Shown here: positions 8,966-17,400 of the stretch, piece after piece
How the letters are laid out: each line of letters starts with the position of its first letter
Position numbering within the stretch: position 1 is the first letter of the stretch
From: an uncultured Neomegalonema sp.
GTDB taxonomy: Bacteria > Pseudomonadota > Alphaproteobacteria > Rhodobacterales > Rhodobacteraceae
Length of the DNA: 39,670 nucleotides
Reading direction: 5' to 3'
NCBI GenBank assembly: GCA_937948985.1
Contig: CALFAK010000080.1
Span: forward strand, 1 to 39,670
Notes under the pieces: generated by a model
Database searches by the model: none
Told to the model about the DNA's origin: nothing
Seen by the model: only the letters and a program-made list of their open reading frames with translations
Made by a program: the position numbers and the translations under genes

Positions 8966-9019
8966 TGTGAACTCCCTGAATACAGCTTGGAGTGTTCACC
9001 ATTAACCGTTTACGGAGCG

Positions 9020-10897
9020 TTACGCGGCCTCTGTGGATTCCTGACGCGCCCACATATCGCTATAAATACCACCCTGCGACAGCAACACCGCGTGCGTCCC
9101 ACGCTCGATAACCGCGCCTTTATCCAGCACAATGATCTCATCGGCGTCGATCACTGTAGACAGGCGATGCGCGATGGTAAAAACCGTACGGTCCTCGCTC
9201 AGGCGTCGCAAACTGTCCTGAATTTCATGTTCAGTGGCCGAATCAAGCGCCGATGTCGCTTCGTCGAGAATCAGGATCGGCGGATTTTTCAAAATCGTCC
9301 GCGCAATCGCCACCCGCTGCTTCTCACCACCCGACAGTTTCAGCCCCCGCTCACCCACAGCGGTGTCGTATCCTTCGGGCAGCGCGAGGATAAACTCATG
9401 GATCGCGGCCATTTTCGCGGCGGCGATGATCTCATCCTCCGTCGCGCCCGCTTTGCCGTAGCCGATATTGTAGCGGATCGTGTCGTTGAACAGCACCGTG
9501 TCCTGCGGAACCACACCGATCTGACGGCGCAAACTCTCCTGCGTAACATCCCGCACATCCTGCCCGTCGATCAGCAACCGCCCCTCAGTCACATCGTAAA
9601 ACCGGAACAACAGCCGCGCGATTGTCGATTTACCGGCCCCGCTATGTCCGACCAGCGCAATCGTCGAGCCGCCCTTCGCGTCAATCAACAGATCGCGCAA
9701 GATGGGCCGCTCCGGCCCGTAATGAAACGCGACATTCTCAAACCGCACACGGCCTTCGCTGACCACCAGATCAGCCGCCCCCTCACGGTCCACCACTTCG
9801 GGCGGCGTATCGAGCAGCGTGAACATCTCGCCCATATCGATCAGCGACTGGCGGATTTCGCGGTAGACCGTGCCCAGGAAGTTCAGCGGCATCGCCACTT
9901 GCATCATCAGCGCGTTGACCATGACGAAATCGCCCACAGTCTGCGTCCCGGCCACAACCTCACGCCCCGACATCACCATAACCGCCGCCAGCCCCAGCGA
10001 CAGGATCATCGACTGCCCGAAATTCAGCATCGCCAGCGTTGTCTGTGTTTTGACGGCGGCATCCTCATACTGGATCATCGCACTGTCATAGCGCTGTGTT
10101 TCGCGGGTCTCAGCCGAGAAATATTTCACCGTCTCATAGTTCAGCAGCGCATCAATCGCTTTTTGGTTCGCGTCCTGATCCTGAGCGTTCATCTCCTTGC
10201 GAATTTTCACCCGCCACTCGGTCACGCGGAACGTGAACGAGATATAAGCCGCAATCGCGACCAAAATCGCCAACGCGAAATACGGCCCGAAATGCCAATA
10301 GAAAATACCGATCACCAGGAACAGTTCGATAAACAGCGGCACAATCGAGAACAGCACAAAGCGCAGCAAGAACTCCACACCCTTCACGCCACGCTCGATA
10401 ATCCGGCTCATCGCCCCGGTTTTACGCTCCAAGTGAAAGCGCAGGCTCAGGCGGTGGATATGCCCGAACGTGCGGATTGCCAACCGCCTGAGCGCACGCT
10501 GCCCGACTCTGCTAAACACAGCATCCCGAAGCTGCGCGAACAACACCTGCCCCACGCGCCCCGCGCAATAGGCCAGCACCAGCGCGACAGGGGCGATCAG
10601 AAACGCGCTCTCAACCGAGGGCGCATCCTCACCCGACAACGCGTCAACGGCGTATTTGTAGAAGAACGGCGTGATAACCGTCGCCACCTTGGCCAGCACC
10701 AGAAAGAACAGCGCCAAGACCACCCGCACCCGCGCATCTGTCTCGCCCTTCGGCCACAGGTAAGGGATCACGTCACGGATAACGCGCCACTCTGCCTTGC
10801 CGTCAGTATGCTGGCGCGCTCTCAGACCGCGCATGATCGGAGGGAATTTTTTATTCTCATCAAGGGGAGGTGTAGCGCGGCGCGCGGCGAAGGCCAA
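9020..10897 (-). CDS. Atm1-like (ABCB7-type) ABC exporter, fused permease and ATPase
   Basis: 625-residue half-transporter that would act as a homodimer in the inner membrane. The N-terminal two-thirds hold a six-helix permease. It includes the Atm1-type signatures RIIERGVKGVEFLLRF, TEWRVKIRKEMN and LNYETVKYFSAE. The nucleotide-binding domain has Walker A (GHSGAGKST, about residue 417), Q-loop (GVVPQDTVLF), signature (LSGGEKQRVAIAR), Walker B (ILILDEATSALD) and H-loop (IAHRLSTV). Alphaproteobacterial and mitochondrial Atm1 proteins export glutathione-linked sulfur species or metals and serve Fe-S metabolism and metal tolerance. That role is inferred by family. It is divergent from the Ldh-family gene, with a short shared upstream region. 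Confidence 0.93.
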   Translation of the reverse strand: MAFAARRATPPLDENKKFPPIMRGLRARQHTDGKAEWRVIRDVIPYLWPKGETDARVRVVLALFFLVLAKVATVITPFFYKYAVDALSGEDAPSVESAFLIAPVALVLAYCAGRVGQVLFAQLRDAVFSRVGQRALRRLAIRTFGHIHRLSLRFHLERKTGAMSRIIERGVKGVEFLLRFVLFSIVPLFIELFLVIGIFYWHFGPYFALAILVAIAAYISFTFRVTEWRVKIRKEMNAQDQDANQKAIDALLNYETVKYFSAETRETQRYDSAMIQYEDAAVKTQTTLAMLNFGQSMILSLGLAAVMVMSGREVVAGTQTVGDFVMVNALMMQVAMPLNFLGTVYREIRQSLIDMGEMFTLLDTPPEVVDREGAADLVVSEGRVRFENVAFHYGPERPILRDLLIDAKGGSTIALVGHSGAGKSTIARLLFRFYDVTEGRLLIDGQDVRDVTQESLRRQIGVVPQDTVLFNDTIRYNIGYGKAGATEDEIIAAAKMAAIHEFILALPEGYDTAVGERGLKLSGGEKQRVAIARTILKNPPILILDEATSALDSATEHEIQDSLRRLSEDRTVFTIAHRLSTVIDADEIIVLDKGAVIERGTHAVLLSQGGIYSDMWARQESTEAA

Positions 10898-10974
10898 TGC
10901 TCTTTCGTCCTTGCAACGGGCTTAACCGCGTTGAAAGATCACACATGAAGCGCCTGAAACCGGAAAACCGCCCC

Positions 10975-12078
10975 ATGACTGAGCACCGCATCGACCCCGC
11001 CGCTCTTGAACGCACCATAGCCGGCATTCTGCTCGCCGATCACTGCACACCGGAGGAAGCGCAGGAGGTTGCCCGCCACCTCGTCGAAGCCTCACTTTCC
11101 GGCCATGACAGCCACGGCGTCATCCGCATCATGCGCTATCACAAATGGATCGGTGAAGGCACGATCAACCCCGACACCCCTCTAAGCACCTTGCTCGACA
11201 GCGGCGTGATGCTCCATCTCGACGGCAATGACGGCATGGGCCAGTGGCTCGCACGTGAGGCCACCGCTATGGGCACCGCGCGCGCCAAACAACACGGCGT
11301 CAGCATTGTGGCGCTGCGCAAAGCGGGCCATCTGGGCCGCGCGGGCGCGTATGCTGAACAGGCATGCGCCGAAGGGTTGCTCAGCATCCACTTCGTCAAC
11401 GTCAACGGCTCGCTCCTCGTGGCCCCGTTCGGCACCGCCCGCCGTTGTGCCGGAACGAACCCCGTCGCCATCGGTGTCCCGAACAAAGACGGCGACGACT
11501 TCATCCTAGACTTCGCCACCTCACTGGTGGCAGAGGGCAAGGCGCTTGTCGCCGGGACAGGCGGAAAACCCCTGCCCGACGATGCCCTGATCGATGCAAA
11601 CGGCATCCCCACCGGAAACCCCCGCGTTCTCTACGGGGACAGTCTCGACACCGCCAACCCCGACCCCTTGGCCGGACCCGGCGCTTTGCGGGCAATGGGC
11701 GATCACAAAGGCTCCGGCCTCGCACTGGCTTGCGAGTTGTTGGCGGGCGCGCTGACGGGCAACGGCGCGAACGGGGAAGGCGAAAAATCCTTTGGCAACG
11801 GAATGCTCTCGATCTTCATCGACCCCGAAAAATTCAATGATCTGGGCAGTTTCGGCAGCGAAATCACCGAGTATATCGCCTTCGTGAAGTCTTCACCGCC
11901 CGCAGAGGGGACTGAAACCGTCCTGATCCCCGGCGATAAAGAACGCGGCCTGCGCGCCGAACGCGGCCAGAACGGCCTGCCCATGCCCGAACCCGTCCTC
12001 GCCGGAATCCTTAAGATTGCCGCCAAGCTCAATGTGGACGCGAGCCGGGATGCTCTCATCAGGCGGCCGCCACGGTAA
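10975..12078 (+). CDS. Ldh-family (malate/L-lactate type) NAD(P)-dependent oxidoreductase
   Basis: About 367 residues, of the Ldh2 fold unrelated to classical lactate or malate dehydrogenases. Members oxidise 2-hydroxyacids such as L-malate, sulfolactate or ureidoglycolate, or reduce cyclic imino acids. Conserved stretches are SGHDSHGVIR (with the catalytic His), RKAGHLGRAGAYAE, GTNPVAIGVP, LDFATSLVAEGK and MGDHKGSGLALACELLAGAL. The frame is open from 10897, but that start would overlap the divergent ABC gene and add a Lys/Arg-rich tail foreign to the family. The ATG at 10975 is preferred; 10945 (GAAAG about ten bases upstream) is the alternative. The exact substrate cannot be told. Confidence 0.9.
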   Translation: MTEHRIDPAALERTIAGILLADHCTPEEAQEVARHLVEASLSGHDSHGVIRIMRYHKWIGEGTINPDTPLSTLLDSGVMLHLDGNDGMGQWLAREATAMGTARAKQHGVSIVALRKAGHLGRAGAYAEQACAEGLLSIHFVNVNGSLLVAPFGTARRCAGTNPVAIGVPNKDGDDFILDFATSLVAEGKALVAGTGGKPLPDDALIDANGIPTGNPRVLYGDSLDTANPDPLAGPGALRAMGDHKGSGLALACELLAGALTGNGANGEGEKSFGNGMLSIFIDPEKFNDLGSFGSEITEYIAFVKSSPPAEGTETVLIPGDKERGLRAERGQNGLPMPEPVLAGILKIAAKLNVDASRDALIRRPPR

Positions 12079-12088
12079 GACAAAACAC

Positions 12089-12103
12089 TCCGGGTGAACC
12101 GGA
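12089..12103. terminator. Weak hairpin between convergent genes
   Basis: TCCGG (12089-12093) and CCGGA (12099-12103) form a 5-bp stem eleven bases after the Ldh-family stop and just before the kinase stop on the other strand. There is no T-run. Confidence 0.25.
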
Positions 12104-12109
12104 ACACAC

Positions 12110-13384
12110 TCAACACGCCCTAGGATCGGCCAGTAATTTTGTCGCCGGATCATATCGATATGCGCGTTCGGCAACATTCGGGCGGACCTCTGAAACGGGC
12201 AGCACGATCAAAGCACGCGCCCCGCCTTCTCCACGGTTTGTCAGCTCCAAACACCCCCCGTGTTGTTTTGCCAACATATCAACAATAGACAGCCCAAGCC
12301 CCATCCCTTCGCTCAGAGTGTCCTGTTGAACAAACGGCTTGCGAAGGTTTTCCAAATCATCAGGCGAAAACCCTTTGCCGCAATCGTCAACGATAATGCG
12401 GATTTCGGAGGCACGCTCGTTAATTGTAACCGTTATAAGTCCTGCTTCCCCTGCATATTTTACCGCATTCACGGTCAAATTCGTGACCATGCGTTTTAGC
12501 GAGTGTGCATCGATATATAAATCGGGTTCAAACCCCCGTTGAATCGGGCTTCGCTTGATTTTCGCCTCTGGCCGGGCGAAACGGACTTCTTCCAACGACT
12601 GATCCACAATCGTGACAACGTTATTAAATTCGGGATTATGCGGCACGAGGTTTCTGCTCACATTCGAAAAGTCCAACAGATCTGATATCAATGACAGCAA
12701 ATGCTTACCGCTGTGAGAAATATTTTCCACATATTCCCGTTGCTTTTCTGAGTTAAACTTCCCGAAAATACCGACCAACAGCGCATCCGAAAAACCGATA
12801 ATTGCGTTCAACGGTGTGCGAAGGTCATGGCTCATGGCTGCCAGGAACTTGTCTTTCGCCGCGTCTGCCTCCTTGGCACGGTCCAACGCAACATTCAATT
12901 CTGTCTCGCGAATGCGCAGGTTATTTTCGATTCTTGCGCGTTTCAGAATTTCCTCTTCAGCGCGCTGACGCTCAGCAATCTCATTTGACAACTGCTCATT
13001 TTGCTTTGCGATTTGGGCGCCACTCGGAAATTCGACGATCCGAGGTAAAAGACGCCAGAGCATAAGCGCCGCCGTCAGCGAAATACAGCACGTCAGTACT
13101 TTTAGAATACCTTGCATCCCATAGGCAGGCCACCAAAGGCTGATCGCACCAACCAAATGCGTAATCCCGCAAAAAAAGACAAACGCGGCTGAGACAAGAG
13201 CAACCTTACTGTGCTTGAACTCCGGGCGAAGAGTCGTAAAACGCCAAATCGAGAAGGAAATTACCGTATATGCGGCAAAAGTAAGCATGTCTCCGCCGAC
13301 ATGCATTACGACGAGGTCCGGTCGCCACAAAAGACAATACCCGTGAGGGACAAATGATGCGGCACCGAAGATATAATCTATCAT
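12110..13384 (-). CDS. Orphan histidine kinase with an ethylene-receptor-like membrane sensor
   Basis: 424 residues. The N-terminus (FVPHGYCLLWRP, then three membrane helices to about residue 114) matches the bacterial relatives of the ETR1 ethylene-binding domain. Asp32, Tyr39, Cys72 and His76 fall at the ETR1 Asp25, Tyr32, Cys65 and His69 positions with identical spacing, and Cys-Gly-Ile-Thr-His-Leu is the Cu(I)-site signature. ETR1 Ile35 is Ile42, but Pro36 is Ser43 and Ile62 is Val69. A coiled coil (about 122-178) leads into HisKA (MSHDLRTPLNAIIGFSD, phospho-His186) and an HATPase domain (NLTVNAVKYAG, DDCGKGFSPDD, GLGLSIVDML). There is no receiver domain and no response regulator nearby. 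The ligand is unproven: copper-bound ethylene, another small olefin or redox are possible. Confidence 0.9.
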   Translation of the reverse strand: MIDYIFGAASFVPHGYCLLWRPDLVVMHVGGDMLTFAAYTVISFSIWRFTTLRPEFKHSKVALVSAAFVFFCGITHLVGAISLWWPAYGMQGILKVLTCCISLTAALMLWRLLPRIVEFPSGAQIAKQNEQLSNEIAERQRAEEEILKRARIENNLRIRETELNVALDRAKEADAAKDKFLAAMSHDLRTPLNAIIGFSDALLVGIFGKFNSEKQREYVENISHSGKHLLSLISDLLDFSNVSRNLVPHNPEFNNVVTIVDQSLEEVRFARPEAKIKRSPIQRGFEPDLYIDAHSLKRMVTNLTVNAVKYAGEAGLITVTINERASEIRIIVDDCGKGFSPDDLENLRKPFVQQDTLSEGMGLGLSIVDMLAKQHGGCLELTNRGEGGARALIVLPVSEVRPNVAERAYRYDPATKLLADPRAC

Positions 13385-13436
13385 AAGTTCATTCAGCCCA
13401 GCTCACGGAATTCACGGTTAATTGCGATCAGGTTAC

Positions 13437-13468
13437 AAAAAAGCGAAATCTCATGCCGCTCTTGGCAT
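13437..13468 (-). terminator. Possible terminator of the serine protease gene
   Basis: On the minus strand ATGCC-loop-GGCAT (13453-13468) lies about 32 bases past the protease stop. It is followed ten bases later by six T residues (13437-13442). The gap between stem and T-run makes it imperfect. The same interval is the upstream region of the kinase gene and holds a run of eight C (13474-13481). Confidence 0.35.
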
Positions 13469-13499
13469 TAGTTCCCCCCCCTCAAAACCTGGCAACTGA

Positions 13500-14435
13500 T
13501 TACCTTAAATTCCGTTTATTGCGATGCAAACAATCAATTCGCACTGTTGCCGCCTCACCAATTGTAAACAATTCTTTCAGTGTACGTTCTATACCACGAC
13601 TTGTATCAATGGCAAACTTAGATTTAGCGAGTTTTAAGAACCGCGCCATCTCTCGCGCTTCGGTGACAACACCCAAATGCTTGAGCGTCGTTCCGGTGAG
13701 ACGGGCAGCTTGCACTGAGTCAATCTTCGCCTTCACAACCCCGACCACACGCCCCTTGCTGTCGAGCGCCGGACCACCCGAGTTACCGCGCCGCACATCC
13801 CCGACAACACCGATAAGCCCCCGCTTTTCGGGATTGCTGAGCGTGTAATCGATATTCACCGGGGTCAAACGGGGCGTCAGGCGGATTTTGCCTTCTTGCG
13901 GAAACCCGATCAGCGCCAACGGCTCACCATTTCGCGGCAGGACCGGAGCGACCAACAAGAACCGTTTGGGCCGATACGCCGCCCGCACCAGCGCCAAATC
14001 GTTCTTCGCATCAACAGCAACCACACGGGTCGCGAGGCGGCGTTGTGATCCGGGAACCCGCATCTCAACCGCATGACATTTCGCCACAACATGCGCACTT
14101 GTCAGAAAAAACCCGTCAGAACTCACCGCAAAAGCGGTTCCCGCACTATGAAAACGTACAGGCCGCGCCGCCTCTGCCCGCCGCAGCGCATCCCCCCGTA
14201 CCAGATGCGCCCGCCGCGCTTTCTCGTACCGCGTTTTAAGCGCAAATGCCTGTTCAGCACTCACCTCCGCGCCATTGCACGTACGTCTGCGCTTTTCTTG
14301 CACAATTCCCCGTGCCCGATCCCAACAATAGATCACCTGTTCGGACGCTGCCGTTCGCGTTGCCGCAACGGCAGGCAAAGAATGGACAGGAAGCACGATG
14401 GCGGCGAGGGTCAGAAGGCGGATGATCTGTTTCAT
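13500..14435 (-). CDS. Exported trypsin-like (S1/DegP-type) serine protease
   Basis: About 311 residues from the preferred ATG at 14435. The upstream frame to 14483 adds 16 residues before a good signal peptide (MKQIIRLLTLAAIVLPVHSL, cleavage after AVAA), so the internal start is chosen. The catalytic triad is visible as FLTSAHVV (His), KNDLALV (Asp) and GDVRRGNSGGPAL (Ser). No PDZ domain follows, unlike DegP. A Cys pair near the mature N-terminus (YCWDRARG, RRRTCNG) may form a disulfide. Likely periplasmic. It is separated by 115 bases from the kinase gene downstream and shows no evident functional link to it. Confidence 0.88.
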   Translation of the reverse strand: MKQIIRLLTLAAIVLPVHSLPAVAATRTAASEQVIYCWDRARGIVQEKRRRTCNGAEVSAEQAFALKTRYEKARRAHLVRGDALRRAEAARPVRFHSAGTAFAVSSDGFFLTSAHVVAKCHAVEMRVPGSQRRLATRVVAVDAKNDLALVRAAYRPKRFLLVAPVLPRNGEPLALIGFPQEGKIRLTPRLTPVNIDYTLSNPEKRGLIGVVGDVRRGNSGGPALDSKGRVVGVVKAKIDSVQAARLTGTTLKHLGVVTEAREMARFLKLAKSKFAIDTSRGIERTLKELFTIGEAATVRIDCLHRNKRNLR

Positions 14436-14481
14436 ACGGTCAAGCACAGCAAAAACCGTGCAAACCGGTCTCAAAAGACTC

Positions 14482-14505
14482 AAAAAACGCGAGAAATCGC
14501 TTTTT
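14482..14505. terminator. Bidirectional intrinsic terminator with a GAAA loop
   Basis: Reading plus, A6 then C then GCGA, loop GAAA (14493-14496), TCGC and T5 (14501-14505). Reading minus, the same hairpin is followed by T6. On the minus strand it would end transcripts coming from ccmFH, about 220 bases after the ccmH stop. It separates that transcript from the protease gene. Confidence 0.65.
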
Positions 14506-14724
14506 CCATGCGTTTATGCCTACCGCCGGCAGCCGGGGAGAGAAAGCCGCTAAAATTATGATCGCTTTCAGGACGTATCAGGCGGATGCAAAACATAGAG
14601 TGCAATTTCGTTACAGTCGCTGAGGACATAATCTGCGGGATAAGTCTTTCACATTCGATGTCCCGGCGTGCGGCCGGGCCGCATCGCACGGCTATACAAA
14701 AACATAAGTCAAGCGCGTGCGCTC
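14506..14724. other. 219-bp gap after ccmH
   Basis: No ORF with a convincing composition. It holds a strong GCGGC-CGG-GCCGC hairpin (14670-14682) and a shorter AGCGC/GCGCT inverted repeat directly after ccmH (14712-14723), and it ends at the intrinsic terminator at 14482-14505. It may be only a ccmFH 3' untranslated region, or it could encode a small RNA. Confidence 0.35.
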
Positions 14725-15189
14725 TTAACCTTCCCGATCCGCCGTCAATCGCTCCACCCGCGCCCGCTCCTCATCGGACAAAGGCGCAGCCGCCGCAGGG
14801 ACACTCGACGGACGCATCGAAATCTGCCGCCACGCGAAAAATCCACCCAACAACAACAACAGCGGCCCGCCCAGGTACAGCGCCGCACTCAACGCATTAA
14901 AACGCGGTTTCAGCAGCACATACTCGCCATACCGTGCCACCACATAGTCGAGCACTTCCTCATTGCTGTCCCCTTCGCTCAGGCGCTCACGCACCAGAAC
15001 GCGCAGGTCTTTCGCCAACCCCGCATCGGAATCGTCAATGCTCTGGTTCCGGCAAACAAGACAGCGCAAGCCTTTGGACAACTCCCGCGCACGCTGCTCC
15101 AATGCGGGATTCTCCAACATTTCCGAAGGCTGCACCGCGGCCACCGGCGACGTGAACAAGGCAAGGCATATCAGCAAAACCGCCCTCAT
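14725..15189 (-). CDS. ccmH: Cytochrome c maturation protein CcmH
   Basis: 154-residue thiol-disulfide subunit of the heme-attachment (system I) machinery in the periplasm. It reduces the apocytochrome CxxCH cysteines so that CcmF can ligate heme. A signal peptide (MRAVLLICLALFTSPVAA) is followed by the helical domain with the active-site LRCLVCRNQS (Cys43, Cys46), a conserved RLSEGDSNEEVLDYVVARYG, and a C-terminal membrane anchor (LYLGGPLLLLLGGFFAW). The longer frame to 15306 overlaps ccmF and lacks a signal peptide at its start. The ATG at 15189 overlaps the ccmF stop as ATGA, which fixes the start. It is the short form, with no CcmI-like extension. Confidence 0.95.
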   Translation of the reverse strand: MRAVLLICLALFTSPVAAVQPSEMLENPALEQRARELSKGLRCLVCRNQSIDDSDAGLAKDLRVLVRERLSEGDSNEEVLDYVVARYGEYVLLKPRFNALSAALYLGGPLLLLLGGFFAWRQISMRPSSVPAAAAPLSDEERARVERLTADREG

Positions 15190-17171
15190 TCCGCCGCCAC
15201 CAGCGGTTCTTCGCGCCGCGCGGCCTGCCTTGGCGCACCCACGCGGTGCCGCCTGTCTGTCAGGCTCAACACGCCGCCCAGCGTCATGATCAGCGCCCCG
15301 ATCCATATCCAGTTCGCATAGGGCTTCACATAGCTTCGCACGACCCAGCCGCCGTTATCCTGCTTGTCCCCAATCACCACATAGACGTCCTCGATCAGGC
15401 TCGCACGGATACCCGCCTCGGTCGTCTGAGTGCGCTGCACCGGATAAAACCGCTTCTCCGAAACCAGCGTCGCAATCTCCTTACCATCGCGGAACACGGT
15501 GAAATTCCCGCCATCAATCCGATAATTCGGCCCACGCGAGCGCTCGACCCCGTCAAACCGGATTTCATAGCCCGACAGCGGGATCATATCGCCCTTCTGC
15601 GCCACCCGAATATCCTCAGTCGCCCAAGCGGAGATCGCCGCAATCCCGAACGCGGTCACACCAAACCCGATATGCGCCACCGCTTGCCCCCAGGCCGAAC
15701 GCGGCAACCCGCCCAGCCGCCGCATCACTTCTCCGGCGGGCGCACGGCCAAGCTTCACCCGCTCGGCCAGATCGACCAGCACCCCGAATATCGCCCAGAA
15801 AGCCAACGCAATCGCAATCGGCGCAAGGATAGACCCGCCCCAACGCGACACTGCAAACACCACCCCGACCAGCGCCGACAGCAGCGCGGCAAGCCACAGC
15901 TTGCGCATCACCTTGCCCAAATCGCCCCGCTTCCAGGGCAACGCGGCCCCCAGCGGCATGGCGATCAGTATGGCGATCATCAACGGCGCGAATGCCAAAT
16001 CGAAGAACGGCGCACCGACGCTGATTTTCTCTTCCGTGAATGCCTCGACGAACAACGGATAAAGCGTCCCGATAAACACCACCGCCGTCCCGACAGTCAG
16101 CATCAGATTGTTGAATATCAAACCGCTTTCACGGCTCACAGGCGCAAACACACCCTCAGGGGCCATTTTCGGCGCCCGCCATGCATACAGCGCCAGCGCA
16201 CCCCCCGTCGCAATCGCCAAAATGCCGAGGATAAACACCCCCCGCTCAGGATCACTTGCAAAGGCGTGAACACTGGTCAGCAAACCCGAACGCACGATAA
16301 ACGTCCCCACCAGACTCAGCGAAAAGCCGATAATCGCCAGCAAAATCGTCCAGCTTTTCAGCGTCGAGCGCTTCTCCACCACGATCGCCGAATGCAGCAG
16401 CGCGGCGGCGATCAACCACGGCATAAAGCTCGCGTTTTCAACAGGGTCCCAGAACCACCAGCCGCCCCAGCCCAATTCGTAATACGCCCAATAGCTGCCC
16501 AGCGCGATCCCGACCGTCAGCGTTGACCACGCCAGCAACGCCCAAGGCCGCACCCACCGCGCCCACGCCGCATCAACCCGCCCGTCAATCAGGGCGGCCA
16601 CGGCAAAGCTGAACGGCATCGACAGGCCCACATAGCCCAGATACAGGAACGGCGGATGCGCCGCCAAGGCCCAGTCCTGTAGCAACGGATTCAACCCGTT
16701 ACCATCCAACGGCACAGGATCAAGCCGCTCAAACGGGTTCGACGTGAACAGGATAAACGCCATAAACGCGACCCCGATCATTGCCTGAACCGACAGAGTC
16801 CGGGCGCGCAATGCGGGGGGGATATTCTGCCCGAATGCCGCGACCATTGCGCCGTAGAGGGTCAGAATCAACACCCATAAAAGCATCGATCCTTCATGGT
16901 TTCCCCAAACTCCGGCGATCTTGTAGAGGAACGGCTTGGCGCTGTGCGAGTTGCTTGTCACCAATTTCACCGAGAAATCCGAGGTGATAAAGCTGTAAGT
17001 CAGCGCCGCGAATGACAGGCCGATCAATAAAAACCCAATCAAAGCAGCAGGTTCCGCGAAGCGCATCGGCTCCGCGTATCCTTTTTGCGCCCCCCACATC
17101 GGGATGATGGCCTGTGCCAGCGTCACCGCAAATGCGAGCACCAGCGCGAAATGTCCGAGTTCTGCTATCAT
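15186..17171 (-). CDS. ccmF: Heme lyase subunit CcmF
   Basis: 661-residue polytopic membrane protein of the HCC family that transfers heme from holo-CcmE to apocytochrome c. The WWD signature is WGGWWFWDPVENASFMPWL at about residues 235-250. Other family marks are GVWGNHEGSMLLW near residue 90, HPPFLYLGYVG and the large periplasmic domain before the last helix. Its length is typical. It is followed by ccmH with a four-base overlap. In many relatives ccmE lies directly upstream, but here the upstream neighbour is a divergent LysE-type exporter, so ccmE must be elsewhere. No strong ribosome-binding site is seen. Confidence 0.96.
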   Translation of the reverse strand: MIAELGHFALVLAFAVTLAQAIIPMWGAQKGYAEPMRFAEPAALIGFLLIGLSFAALTYSFITSDFSVKLVTSNSHSAKPFLYKIAGVWGNHEGSMLLWVLILTLYGAMVAAFGQNIPPALRARTLSVQAMIGVAFMAFILFTSNPFERLDPVPLDGNGLNPLLQDWALAAHPPFLYLGYVGLSMPFSFAVAALIDGRVDAAWARWVRPWALLAWSTLTVGIALGSYWAYYELGWGGWWFWDPVENASFMPWLIAAALLHSAIVVEKRSTLKSWTILLAIIGFSLSLVGTFIVRSGLLTSVHAFASDPERGVFILGILAIATGGALALYAWRAPKMAPEGVFAPVSRESGLIFNNLMLTVGTAVVFIGTLYPLFVEAFTEEKISVGAPFFDLAFAPLMIAILIAMPLGAALPWKRGDLGKVMRKLWLAALLSALVGVVFAVSRWGGSILAPIAIALAFWAIFGVLVDLAERVKLGRAPAGEVMRRLGGLPRSAWGQAVAHIGFGVTAFGIAAISAWATEDIRVAQKGDMIPLSGYEIRFDGVERSRGPNYRIDGGNFTVFRDGKEIATLVSEKRFYPVQRTQTTEAGIRASLIEDVYVVIGDKQDNGGWVVRSYVKPYANWIWIGALIMTLGGVLSLTDRRHRVGAPRQAARREEPLVAAE

Positions 17172-17320
17172 CTGTACAGCTTTACCCGAACCCCGGCTTC
17201 ATGCAACGCGGCAAATTTTCAGTGACGCAAAGGTGACAAACCAACACCTGCCCCATGCCGACAAAGCGCCCCTGCACAGCCAGATCCCCCCGCTACAATT
17301 CCCCTGCCAAAAAAATAAAA

Positions 17321-17334
17321 GTGATTCGAGTCAC
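17321..17334. promoter_or_regulatory. CRP/FNR-superfamily-like binding site
   Basis: GTGA-TTCGAG-TCAC, flanked by A on each side, matches the GTGA-N6-TCAC dyad of CRP-type sites. It lies 66 bases before the LysE-type gene and about 150 bases before divergent ccmF. The regulator is unknown. Confidence 0.4.
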
Positions 17335-17400
17335 AGCACCACCGCAGCTCAACCCTTACCCCTGTTCAAGTCACCAAAAACAACCGAACAGGAGGCCACG

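Noticed and set aside
10930-10945. FNR-like TTGA...TCAC near the Ldh-family start
   Set aside because: Only one half-site is good and the spacing is off; chance match.
8987-10948. 653-aa plus-strand ORF
   Set aside because: It lies antisense to the ABC exporter, whose motifs are complete. The translation is Arg/His/Gln-rich without a family, typical of the reverse complement of GC-rich coding DNA.
13453-13848. 131-aa plus-strand ORF over the protease 3' end
   Set aside because: Antisense to the protease active-site region; no family or ribosome-binding site.
14670-14682. GCGGC/GCCGC hairpin as a ccmH terminator
   Set aside because: No T-run follows on the minus strand; the hairpin at 14482-14505 is a much better terminator.
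15246-16526. 426-aa plus-strand ORF
   Set aside because: Antisense shadow of ccmF, His/Arg/Gln-rich low-information protein.
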